Source: Flavimaricola marinus
GTDB lineage: Bacteria > Pseudomonadota > Alphaproteobacteria > Rhodobacterales > Rhodobacteraceae
Length of the DNA: 64,000 bases
Direction: 5' to 3'
NCBI RefSeq assembly: GCF_900184895.1
Contig: NZ_FXZK01000005.1
Span: 248,001-312,000, forward strand
Under the pieces are notes generated by a model. The model was given only the letters and a program-made list of their open reading frames with translations. It had not been told where the DNA came from and ran no database searches. The position numbers and the translations under genes were made by a program. The stretch's first letter is position 1. Each line of letters starts with the position of its first letter. Shown piece by piece: positions 56,971 to 64,000 of this stretch.

Positions 56971-57363
56971 ATGGACATCACAGCCCCCTCCGCCGACCAG
57001 ATCGAACAGATCGCCCGACACACCGTCGCCAACCTGCCCGAGCCGTTCCGCGAGGCGGCGGCACAGGTGGCGATCATCGTCACGGACTTTGCCGATGACG
57101 CGGTGCTCGACGATATGGACTGCGGGCCGTTCGAGATCACCGGTCTCTACGACGGGATCCCGTTGACGCAGAAATCCGTGTTCGATCAGCCGTCCGGGCC
57201 GGATACGGTCTGGCTCTACCGGCGGCCGATCCTCGACGAATGGGCGGATCGGGGGAATGTGACGCTGACCGAGATGGTGGCGCATGTCACGATCCACGAA
57301 TTCGCGCATCACTTCGGCTGGTCCGACGACGACATCGCCGCCATCGACCGCTGGTGGGAATAG
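56971..57363 (+). CDS. Small zincin-like metallopeptidase
   Basis: The 130-residue protein ends in HEFAHHFGWSDDD, with the HEXXH pair at 109-113 and an acidic third-ligand region. It fits the minimal zincin (DUF1025-type) family. There is no signal peptide. The target is unknown. It is divergent from gltX with a 62-bp gap. Confidence 0.85.
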   Translation: MDITAPSADQIEQIARHTVANLPEPFREAAAQVAIIVTDFADDAVLDDMDCGPFEITGLYDGIPLTQKSVFDQPSGPDTVWLYRRPILDEWADRGNVTLTEMVAHVTIHEFAHHFGWSDDDIAAIDRWWE

Positions 57364-57491
57364 CGGCGCGCGGCGCAAGGGCGCGGCGGGCGCACTCCAG
57401 CAAGGCCGGACGCAACCGGCACGATTTGGGATTTGCCCCGCCCGCCATGCCCGCCTAAGCTGCGGCGATCACTCAGCCCAAAGGCCCGCAA

Positions 57492-58439
57492 ATGCGCGAT
57501 ATCCTGACCGTTACCCTGAACCCCGCGCTCGATCTGGCATCCGAGGCGCCGCGGGTGATCCCGAACGAGAAACTGCGCTGCGATCCGGCGCATACCGATC
57601 CGGGCGGCGGCGGGATCAATGTCAGCCGGGCGATCCAGCTTCTGGGCGGCAGCTCGCGCTGCTTCGTGGCTCTGGGGGGCAGCACCGGGCAGAGGATCGC
57701 CGATCTGCTGGGCGAGGCCGGGCTCGATCTGATCCAGCACAAGGTGCCGGGCGAGACGCGCACGTCGCTGGCCGTCGGCGACAAGACGACGGGCGATCAA
57801 TATCGGTTCATGCTGCCGGGGCCGCCGTGGTTCCCGGCGGATGTGGCGGCGGTCGAGGCCGGGGTGCTGGCCGCGGCCGAACCGGGCGGGCTGGCGGTGC
57901 TCTCTGGCAGCCTGCCGCTGGGCGCACCGCCCGCGCTGATGGCCGATCTGGCCGCACGGCTCACCGGGCTCGGGGCCGAGGTTATCGTCGACACCTCCGG
58001 CCCGGCGCTGCACCAGCTCACGCGGGCCTCCGAATTCGCGCCCAAGGTGCTGCGGATGAACCATTTCGAGGCGCAGGATTGCGCGGGCCACCCGCTGAAC
58101 AGCCTGCAGGAAAGCGCGGATTTCGCCGCGGCTCTCGCCAAAAGCGGGGCGGCACAGATCGTGATCGTCGCCCGCGGGCCCGAAGGCTCGGTTCTGGCCA
58201 CCCCGACCGAGCGTTGGCACAGCCGGGCCGCCAATGTGCCGGTCCGGTCCAAGGTCGGGGCGGGCGACAGCTTTGTCGGCGGGTTCACCTACGCGCTGGC
58301 GCAGGGACTGTCGCTGCCCGAATGCTTGACGCGCGGGGTCGCCGCAGGCTCCGCCGCCGTGATGACCGAAGGCACCCTGCTCTGCCGCCCCGAAGATGCA
58401 GAGCGACTGATCGCGCACTGCCCCAGCACCCGGCTTTAG
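57492..58439 (+). CDS. PfkB-family kinase, 1-phosphofructokinase / Pfk-2 type
   Basis: This is a 315-residue kinase. It starts with ILTVTLNPALDLASE, the LacC/FruK/PfkB subgroup start. The middle GGGGINVSRAIQLLGG holds the sugar site, and VGAGDSFVGGF carries the catalytic Asp. It phosphorylates fructose 1- or 6-phosphate. No fru PTS genes are near, which slightly favours 6-phosphofructokinase activity. Confidence 0.88.
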   Translation: MRDILTVTLNPALDLASEAPRVIPNEKLRCDPAHTDPGGGGINVSRAIQLLGGSSRCFVALGGSTGQRIADLLGEAGLDLIQHKVPGETRTSLAVGDKTTGDQYRFMLPGPPWFPADVAAVEAGVLAAAEPGGLAVLSGSLPLGAPPALMADLAARLTGLGAEVIVDTSGPALHQLTRASEFAPKVLRMNHFEAQDCAGHPLNSLQESADFAAALAKSGAAQIVIVARGPEGSVLATPTERWHSRAANVPVRSKVGAGDSFVGGFTYALAQGLSLPECLTRGVAAGSAAVMTEGTLLCRPEDAERLIAHCPSTRL

Positions 58440-58480
58440 CCCGGCGCGCCCGCCCAAGATACAGGCGTCGCGCGACAGGA

Positions 58481-59944
58481 TCAGGCGCTATGGACGAGAG
58501 GCTCCGACGGGGCCTCCTTGGGCTGCGGCAAGCGCCACACCATCAGCGCCACGACGATGAAGCTGGTGATGTTGAACAGCACCGCCCAGCGCAGCGCCTC
58601 GGAATAGACCAGGGCCGGATCGGCCGCACCGGGCAGGTTGACACGCAGGTAGGAGAAGAAGATCTCGCCCACCACGGCCAGCCCCAAGGCGCCGCCCACC
58701 TGCTGAAACGACTGCAAGCTGCCCGACGCGCTGCCACTGTCGTCCCCGGTCACGCTCGACAGCACGGTCGTGAACAGCGGCGAAATGCCGGTGCCGAGGC
58801 CAAGGCCCGCAATGAAGAGCGGCAGCACGAAGGCCGAGCGTTGCAAGGTCTCACCGGCCTCCGGCACCGCCCAGCGCAGGATAGTCATGCCGACCGCCAT
58901 CGACAGGGCCCCCGTCGCGATGCGGCGGCGCGGCCAGCGCAGGCCCAGACGGCCCGACACCCCCGATGCGATGATCACACCCACCGAGAACGGCAATGTC
59001 GTCAGCCCCGATTCCAGCGGGGTCAGCCCATTGCCCACCTGCAAGAGCACCGCCATGACGAGGAAGAATCCGGGCATCCCGGCAAAGATCAGCACGACGA
59101 TCCCCGATCCGACGACGAATTGCGGGTTCGACAGCAGGCTCGCCGGAACAAGCTGCGGCGCGCCCTTCGCCGCCTGCCTGCGCTCCCACGCCAAAAAGCC
59201 GTAGAACACCGGAAATGCGAGGGCGATCAGGGCAAAGCACCACCACGGCCAGCCGATCTGGCGGCCCTCGATCAGCGGGAACAGGATCAACAGCAGCGCC
59301 AACCCGGCGAGCATCACCCCGCCATAATCCAGCCGCAGCCCGGCATCGCCCGGCACCTTGGGCACAAAGCGCATCGCTCCGGCCACCGCCAGAACACCGA
59401 CCGGAATGTTCACCAGAAAGATCGGCCGCCAATCCAGCCCCCAAAGGTCCGCCCCGATCAGCAGCCCGCCCAGAAGCGGGCCGGTCACGCTGGCCAACCC
59501 GGCGCTGATGCCGAACAAGGCATAGGCCAGACCGCGCTCGGATGGCGGAAACAGGACCGGAACGAGGGCCAGCGTCTGCGGCGTCATCATGGCGCCGCCA
59601 ATCGCCTGCACGACGCGGGCCCCGACCAGGCCATAGATCGAAGGGGCCATGCCGCACAGGGCCGACCCGATGGTGAACACGATCACCCCGATCACGAACA
59701 TGCGGCGGCGGCCGATCACGTCTCCCAACCGGCCCATCGGCAAAAGCAACAGGGCATAGACGAGGATATAGACCGCTACGACCCACTCGATCTGACTGTC
59801 GGTCGCGCCAAAGGCGTCGGCAAGGCTGGGAATGGCGACGTTGACGATGGTCACGTCGATCAGGTTCATAAACGCCGAAATGAGCAAGGCAAACATCGCG
59901 ACCCAACGGCCCTTCAACGGCGCGGGTTCGGTAACAACAGACAT
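58481..59944 (-). CDS. DHA2-family MFS multidrug exporter (EmrB/QacA-like)
   Basis: This is a 487-residue 14-helix transporter. DHA2 marks include FMNLIDVTIVNVAIPSLAD in helix 1 and LPMGRLGDVIGRRRMF between helices 2 and 3. It should export lipophilic cations or drugs with proton antiport. An 18-bp inverted repeat sits 14 bp upstream of the ATG and likely binds a TetR-family repressor; no such gene is adjacent. Confidence 0.92.
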   Translation of the reverse strand: MSVVTEPAPLKGRWVAMFALLISAFMNLIDVTIVNVAIPSLADAFGATDSQIEWVVAVYILVYALLLLPMGRLGDVIGRRRMFVIGVIVFTIGSALCGMAPSIYGLVGARVVQAIGGAMMTPQTLALVPVLFPPSERGLAYALFGISAGLASVTGPLLGGLLIGADLWGLDWRPIFLVNIPVGVLAVAGAMRFVPKVPGDAGLRLDYGGVMLAGLALLLILFPLIEGRQIGWPWWCFALIALAFPVFYGFLAWERRQAAKGAPQLVPASLLSNPQFVVGSGIVVLIFAGMPGFFLVMAVLLQVGNGLTPLESGLTTLPFSVGVIIASGVSGRLGLRWPRRRIATGALSMAVGMTILRWAVPEAGETLQRSAFVLPLFIAGLGLGTGISPLFTTVLSSVTGDDSGSASGSLQSFQQVGGALGLAVVGEIFFSYLRVNLPGAADPALVYSEALRWAVLFNITSFIVVALMVWRLPQPKEAPSEPLVHSA

Positions 59945-59957
59945 GGCGGAGTGCTTT

Positions 59958-59975
59958 CTAAACCGTTTCGTTTAG
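59958..59975. promoter_or_regulatory. TetR-type operator before the MFS exporter
   Basis: CTAAAC and GTTTAG form perfect 6-bp arms over CGTTTC. Its place just upstream of the exporter start would block transcription. An AT-rich stretch GATATCTA follows on the upstream side. Confidence 0.6.
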
Positions 59976-60016
59976 ATATCTACCAACTTCGCCGCGCAGG
60001 TCACCCCCTAAATCGG

Positions 60017-60445
60017 TCAACTCGGCTCGATCGGCCAATTTCGTCCCAAACGGTCGAGCCCGGCGCGGATGATCTCCTCCAGAACGGCCGGATCCACGTC
60101 GTCCAGCTTGTTGATATACAGGCAGGATTTCCCGATCTTATGCTTGCCCAGACGGTCCAGCATATCGCCCATATCGTCATATCCGGGCATGATATAGAGC
60201 GACAGAGACGCCTTGCGGGGGCTGAAACCGGTGGCCGGGGCCGTGCCGGAATGACCGCTGTCATAGGTATAGGCATATTGGCCATAGCCGATGATGGTCG
60301 GGCCCCACATGCGCGGCGCCCAGCCGGTGATCCGGCGAAACATCTCGTCCAGCACCAGCGCGTCGTCATGCCTGCGCTTCGGCTCGACGGCCGCGATGAA
60401 CGCGGCCACGTCGGCGGACGTGGGCTTGGTCTTGGCCTCGGTCAT
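60017..60445 (-). CDS. DUF1801 family protein
   Basis: The 142-residue protein has DUF1801 marks: VEPKRRHDDALVLDEMFRRI near the start, MWGPTIIGYGQYAYTY and LGKHKIGKSCLYIN. No biochemical function is known. ATG 60445 has GAGAGGTG eight bases upstream. It stands alone between a repeat and the MFS exporter. Confidence 0.9.
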   Translation of the reverse strand: MTEAKTKPTSADVAAFIAAVEPKRRHDDALVLDEMFRRITGWAPRMWGPTIIGYGQYAYTYDSGHSGTAPATGFSPRKASLSLYIMPGYDDMGDMLDRLGKHKIGKSCLYINKLDDVDPAVLEEIIRAGLDRLGRNWPIEPS

Positions 60446-60508
60446 CTGGACACCTCTCAAGTCGCTCACCGGTCAGACTACCAGATCCGCACCGCGAAAA
60501 CAGCCCCA

Positions 60509-60528
60509 CGGGAGGGCGGGCGGGGCGC
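60509..60528 (+). repeat. G-rich intergenic repeat with G-quadruplex pattern, copy 4
   Basis: CGGGAGGGCGGGCGGGGCG contains the same 16-base GGGAGGGCGGGCGGGG run (60510-60525) found at 22305-22320. It lies in the gap downstream of nadE. A further small hairpin, CGGGCG/CGCCCG over GAA, follows. Confidence 0.6.
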
Positions 60529-60576
60529 ATTTGGCGGGCGGAACGCCCGTCCAAACAGCGGCGCACGACCGAGGTG

Positions 60577-62241
60577 TCAGCTTCCGCTCTGATCGCGAAA
60601 CCGGTTCACGATGGGATAGCGACGGTCGAGCCAGAACGCATGGCGGGTCAGGCGCGTGCCGGGCGCAGATTGAAACCGCTTGTATTCGCTGATGTAGATC
60701 AGATGCTCCACGCGCTTCACGGTCTCGCGGTCATAGCCGGCGGCGACGCAATCGGCGACAGAGGCGTCATTGTCCACCAACATCTCCAGAATGCCGTCGA
60801 GAATGTCGTAGGGGGGCAGCGAGTCGTCGTCGCGCTGGTCGGGGCGCAACTCGGCCGAGGGCGGCTTCTCGATGATCGAGACAGGGATCACCTCGCCCGC
60901 CGGGGCCAGCATCCATTCGCGGTGGTTGGCATTGCGCCAGCGGCAGGTCTCGAACACGCGGGTCTTGTACATGTCCTTGATCGGGTTATAGCCGCCCGCC
61001 ATATCGCCATAGATCGTGGCATATCCCACGGCGACCTCGGATTTGTTGCCGGTGGTCAGGAGCATCTCGCCAAACTTGTTGGACTGGGCCATCAGCAACA
61101 GACCGCGCAAGCGGGACTGGATATTCTCCTCGGTCAGGTCCGGCTCATAGCCTTCGAACAAGGGGGCGAGCGCCTCGGTCACGGCGGCACGCGGGCCGGC
61201 AATGGACACGGTGTCATACTTGCAGCCCAGCGCCTCGGCCACCGCGGCGGCATCGTCCAGCGAGGCCTGCGAAGTGTATTCCGACGGCAGCATCACGCAG
61301 CGCACGTTCTCGGGGCCGAGGGCATCGGCGGCAATGGTCGCCACGATGGCGCTGTCGATCCCGCCGGACAGACCCAGAAGCACCTTCTTGAACCCGGTCT
61401 TGCGCATGTAGTCGCGCAGGGTCAGCACCATGGCGCGGTAATCCTGCTCATAGGCACCGGGAAAGACGGCCTTTTCGCCCTCGACGGCGACCCAGACCCC
61501 GTCTTCCCGAACGAAATCCACATGGGCCACGGCCTCGTCGAACAGCGGCATCTGCATGGCCAGCTTGCCGCCGCGATTGAGCACGAAGGAGCCGCCGTCA
61601 AAGGCCTGATCGTCCTGTCCGCCCACCATGTTGAGATAGACCAGCGGGACGTCGTTCTCGATCACGCGGGCCACCATGTTGCCCATGCGAACGTCGAACT
61701 TGTCGCGGCGATAGGGCGAGCCGTTGGGCACCACGAGGATCTCGGCGCCGCTCTCCACCATCGCCTCGGCCACATCCTCATACCAGGCATCCTCGCAGAT
61801 CGGACTGCCGATGCGAAGCGGGCCGGCGTCGTAGGGGCCCTGGATCGGGCCACGATTGAACTGCCTGACCTCGTCAAACACGGTATAGTTGGGCAGGAAA
61901 TGCTTGAGCTGCCGGGCCACGACCTTGCCGCCCTTGAGGATGTGAAACGCGTTGTAGAGACGGCCGTCCTCGGCATAGGGGCCACCGATCCCGATCATCG
62001 GACCGTCGGCGCAATCGCGGGCCAGGGTCTCGATCTCGGCCATCGCGGCGAAATGAAACGCAGGCTTGCGGACCAGATCCTGCGTCGAATAGCCGGTGAT
62101 GAACATCTCGGGCAGGGCCAGCATATCGGCCCCGGCGGCCTTGGCCTGCTCCCAGGCGGCGCGGGCCTTGGCGGCATTCCCGGCAAGATCGCCGACGGTA
62201 GGATCGAGCTGCGCCATGGTCAGGCGGAAACGGTCAGTCAT
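60577..62241 (-). CDS. nadE: Glutamine-dependent NAD+ synthetase
   Basis: The 554-residue protein has an N-terminal nitrilase-type glutaminase domain (residues 1-250; Glu in LPEMFITGY, Cys in SPICEDAWYED). The C-terminal synthetase domain has the pyrophosphatase loop LGLSGGIDSAIVATI. It amidates nicotinic acid adenine dinucleotide using glutamine. The next gene upstream encodes a glutaminase on the same strand, 125 bp away. AGAAGG precedes the ATG. Confidence 0.97.
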   Translation of the reverse strand: MTDRFRLTMAQLDPTVGDLAGNAAKARAAWEQAKAAGADMLALPEMFITGYSTQDLVRKPAFHFAAMAEIETLARDCADGPMIGIGGPYAEDGRLYNAFHILKGGKVVARQLKHFLPNYTVFDEVRQFNRGPIQGPYDAGPLRIGSPICEDAWYEDVAEAMVESGAEILVVPNGSPYRRDKFDVRMGNMVARVIENDVPLVYLNMVGGQDDQAFDGGSFVLNRGGKLAMQMPLFDEAVAHVDFVREDGVWVAVEGEKAVFPGAYEQDYRAMVLTLRDYMRKTGFKKVLLGLSGGIDSAIVATIAADALGPENVRCVMLPSEYTSQASLDDAAAVAEALGCKYDTVSIAGPRAAVTEALAPLFEGYEPDLTEENIQSRLRGLLLMAQSNKFGEMLLTTGNKSEVAVGYATIYGDMAGGYNPIKDMYKTRVFETCRWRNANHREWMLAPAGEVIPVSIIEKPPSAELRPDQRDDDSLPPYDILDGILEMLVDNDASVADCVAAGYDRETVKRVEHLIYISEYKRFQSAPGTRLTRHAFWLDRRYPIVNRFRDQSGS

Positions 62242-62366
62242 GGCAAAGCCTTCTCAAACGGGCACAGGGGCGCTGTGCTTCTCATCTAGCAGATCCGACG
62301 GCGAGGGAAAGCACGGGAGGGCGGTCGCTTCGGAATGGGCCGAGGCGCGGCAGGGCAAATCCGGAC

Positions 62367-63383
62367 TCATCGGCCCGGCTCGGGGTCGGCTGCGCGCCCG
62401 GCTGCGGCCGCACCCTCGGCCGGCCCGCCCCGCCGCAACGGACGGGTGTCCCCCTCGACGGAGAACACCGACAGCCCCGCCCGGCGCGACACCTCTTCCA
62501 GAGCGGCCGTGCCCAAGAGCGAGTTGCCGTATCTGTCGAGCCCCGGCGACCAGACCGCAATCGACGCCCGCTTCGGGATCACCGCCAAAATCCCGCCCGA
62601 CACGCCGCTCTTGGCCGGAAAGCCGACCCGATAGGCGAATTCGCCCGAGCCGTTGTAATGGCCACAGGTCATCATCAGGGCGTTGATGCTGCGGACATGG
62701 GCCGGCAGGATCAGCGTGCCCGCCGGATGCAGACCGGCCAGAAAGCGGCCGGTTCTGGCCAGCTGGGCGCAATTCATCGAAATGGCGCAATGGTGGAAAT
62801 AGGTGCCGAGGGTCAGCTCGCACTCATGGCGCAGATTGTCGCAGGATTTGAGGAAATGGGCGAGAGACCAGTTGCGGTGGCCGGTGCGCTTTTCACTCTC
62901 GGCGATCGAAGGGTTGATGTAGATGTCGTCGTCACTGGCGGCGAGCCGAATGAACTGAAGGATCTCGCCCAGCGTCTCCTTAGGCGTCGCCCCGACCAAC
63001 AGCGCATCCGTGGTGGCGATCGCGCCCGAATTGACAAAGGGATTGGCCGGAATGCCGTTGCGCGATTCAAGCTCCTGAACGGAGTTGAACACGCTGGTCG
63101 ACGGCTCCCGCCCGACGCGGGTCCAGTAGGTGTCGCCATAGCGGCCAAGGGCGATCGCAAGCGTAAAGACCTTCGAGATGCTCTGGATCGAGAAATCGGC
63201 CTGCACATCGCCGACGCTGATCTGACGTCCGTCCGGCAGGCAGATCGAGATCGCGAATTGCGCGGGGTCGATGGCGGCCAGCTCGGGGATGTAGTCGGCC
63301 ACGGCGCCCTTGTCGGCGGCCTGCGACATGCGGTCCACGATCTCGGTGAGCAATGTCTCCAGCGCCGCGCTATCCTCGATCAT
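62367..63383 (-). CDS. glsA: Glutaminase
   Basis: The 338-residue serine-dependent-type glutaminase converts glutamine to glutamate and ammonia. The catalytic S-x-x-K is SISK at 68-71, with VNSGAIATTDAL and TCGHYNGSGEFAY. The C-terminus is longer than usual, with a low-complexity Gly/Ala/Arg tail. No clear ribosome site precedes the ATG. It is upstream of nadE. Confidence 0.93.
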   Translation of the reverse strand: MIEDSAALETLLTEIVDRMSQAADKGAVADYIPELAAIDPAQFAISICLPDGRQISVGDVQADFSIQSISKVFTLAIALGRYGDTYWTRVGREPSTSVFNSVQELESRNGIPANPFVNSGAIATTDALLVGATPKETLGEILQFIRLAASDDDIYINPSIAESEKRTGHRNWSLAHFLKSCDNLRHECELTLGTYFHHCAISMNCAQLARTGRFLAGLHPAGTLILPAHVRSINALMMTCGHYNGSGEFAYRVGFPAKSGVSGGILAVIPKRASIAVWSPGLDRYGNSLLGTAALEEVSRRAGLSVFSVEGDTRPLRRGGPAEGAAAAGRAADPEPGR

Positions 63384-63717
63384 CGGGGGATCACTCCATC
63401 ACTTGCACCCAAGGGGACCGGTCGCCGGGTCGGACCTGTGTCTCCGCCTCGCGCGCCGGGTCGGCACCCGTCCTGACGGTATGACCGGCCCGCGCAACGA
63501 GCAGGGCCGAAACTGCGGCAAATGCGGGGCGCGTGCAATGGGCCACGGCAAGGCAGACCGGATCGGGGGGCGGGCGGGCGGAGCGGCGGATCGCGGGCCG
63601 GGTTCGTGCCCTGATGGCAGCAAGGGCGCAGATTGGCGACCGCGCCGGCCGCAGCAGTTGTCAGCGACACAGTCCTTGGCTAGGTTCGGGCGCAACACCA
63701 ACAGGAGCAGCGCCAGA
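63384..63717. other. Gap of 334 bp, no gene seen
   Basis: It separates divergent glsA and the MORN-repeat gene. Frames here read as GC-driven Arg/Pro/Ala sequence without a ribosome site or a recognisable family. A G-rich run at 63565-63585 (GGGGGGCGGGCGGGCGG) somewhat resembles the dispersed G-rich repeat. The right end holds a good promoter. Confidence 0.6.
63658..63686 (+). promoter_or_regulatory. Promoter of the MORN-repeat gene
   Basis: TTGTCA, a 17-bp spacer and TAGGTT lie 31 bp before ATG 63718. It is one of the better sigma-70-like matches in the window. Confidence 0.6.
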
Positions 63718-64000
63718 ATGTCCGCACGGCCCCCCTTCCCGATCAAAGCCGCGATGCTCGGCCTCGCCTTGGCAACCGCAGCAGCGCCCATGGCAATGGC
63801 TCAAACGGTCGAGACCAAGCAATACGAGGACGGAGGCGTCTACGAAGGCAGCTTTCTGAACGGGCGGCAGCATGGGCAAGGCACCTACCGGCTGCCCAAT
63901 GGCTATGAATATTCCGGCGAATGGTTCGAAGGCGAAATCCGCGGACAGGGGACGGCACGCTATCCGGACGGATCGGTCTATACCGGGGCCTTTGCCTTGG
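63718..64000 (+). CDS. Exported MORN-repeat protein (N-terminal part)
   Basis: The gene runs off the right edge; 94 residues are visible. A signal peptide ends near APMAMAQ. Then come MORN units: YEGSFLNGRQHGQGTY, YSGEWFEGEIRGQGTARY and the start of a third (YTGAFAL). MORN repeats make beta-sheets that bind lipid or protein; a periplasmic role is likely. AGGAG lies 11 bases before the ATG. Confidence 0.85.
   Translation, partial: MSARPPFPIKAAMLGLALATAAAPMAMAQTVETKQYEDGGVYEGSFLNGRQHGQGTYRLPNGYEYSGEWFEGEIRGQGTARYPDGSVYTGAFAL

Noticed and set aside
63380-63670. 96-residue minus-strand frame between glsA and the MORN gene
   Set aside because: Arg/Pro/Cys-rich composition, no ribosome site, and no recognisable family.

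Overview
The window is a dense, high-GC bacterial chromosome segment with about 68 protein-coding genes, most separated by short gaps or joined by 1-4 nt stop/start overlaps. The protein families point to an alphaproteobacterium of the order Rhodobacterales, probably the Roseobacter group (inference from content, not from a marker gene). The indicators are a DUF3572 gene beside a PleD-type cyclase, an L-carnitine dehydrogenase fused to a thioesterase, curlins with a CsgH-like protein, a malic enzyme-phosphotransacetylase fusion, and a non-pyrrolysine MttB homologue. No rRNA, tRNA, CRISPR array, phage or insertion sequence was recognised.

Layout. 1-0.8 kb: end of a sugar kinase, then dtd. 0.8-4.4 kb: a zinc locus, with zur-znuC-znuB and a CAP-domain exported protein on the minus strand, divergent from znuA across one Zur-box-like dyad. 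ZnuA and ZnuC both carry His-rich tracts, and the ZnuA tract is a perfect 9-bp tandem repeat. 4.5-10.5 kb: a carboxymuconolactone-decarboxylase-like protein, an exported diheme cytochrome c, an acetyltransferase-like protein, an MttB homologue, a HAD phosphatase and DUF3572. 10.6-14.3 kb: a diguanylate cyclase, then an ECF sigma/anti-sigma/membrane-anchored periplasmic protein relay with an EF-hand protein upstream. 14.5-18.6 kb: DUF983, Nudix, EamA transporter, desaturase, DUF2061 and an XRE regulator.

18.6-21.6 kb is a carnitine-to-glycine-betaine operon: BKACE, a lipocalin, and a carnitine dehydrogenase-thioesterase fusion. 21.9-31.2 kb holds a GNAT, an aldo/keto reductase, an RTX protein, an MFS transporter, metG, a peptidase-like protein lacking its zinc site, and a SPOR-domain protein. 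31.2-35.8 kb is a nucleoside salvage operon (cdd-deoA-deoB-add-upp). 36-42.8 kb has a short SulP transporter, a VOC-cupin fusion, maeB and prpE. 42.8-44.8 kb is a small curli locus: two curlins, a CsgH-like lipoprotein and an unknown lipoprotein, without CsgG, CsgE or CsgF in the window. 45-50.4 kb carries nadK, glyA, a copper chaperone and two tandem cold-shock genes. 50.4-64 kb carries a SRAP protein without its N-terminal cysteine, tesA divergent from an ABC exporter pair, gltX, a zincin, a PfkB kinase, an MFS exporter, nadE, glsA, and the start of an exported MORN-repeat protein.

The strongest non-coding signals are as follows. The cold-shock genes have duplicated promoters and about 105-nt leaders, each with a hairpin whose loop is conserved while its stem differs. 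A dispersed G-rich intergenic repeat has an ideal G-quadruplex pattern in two copies. A 46-nt near-perfect hairpin lies between nadK and the curlin gene. A second small family of intergenic repeats is also present.
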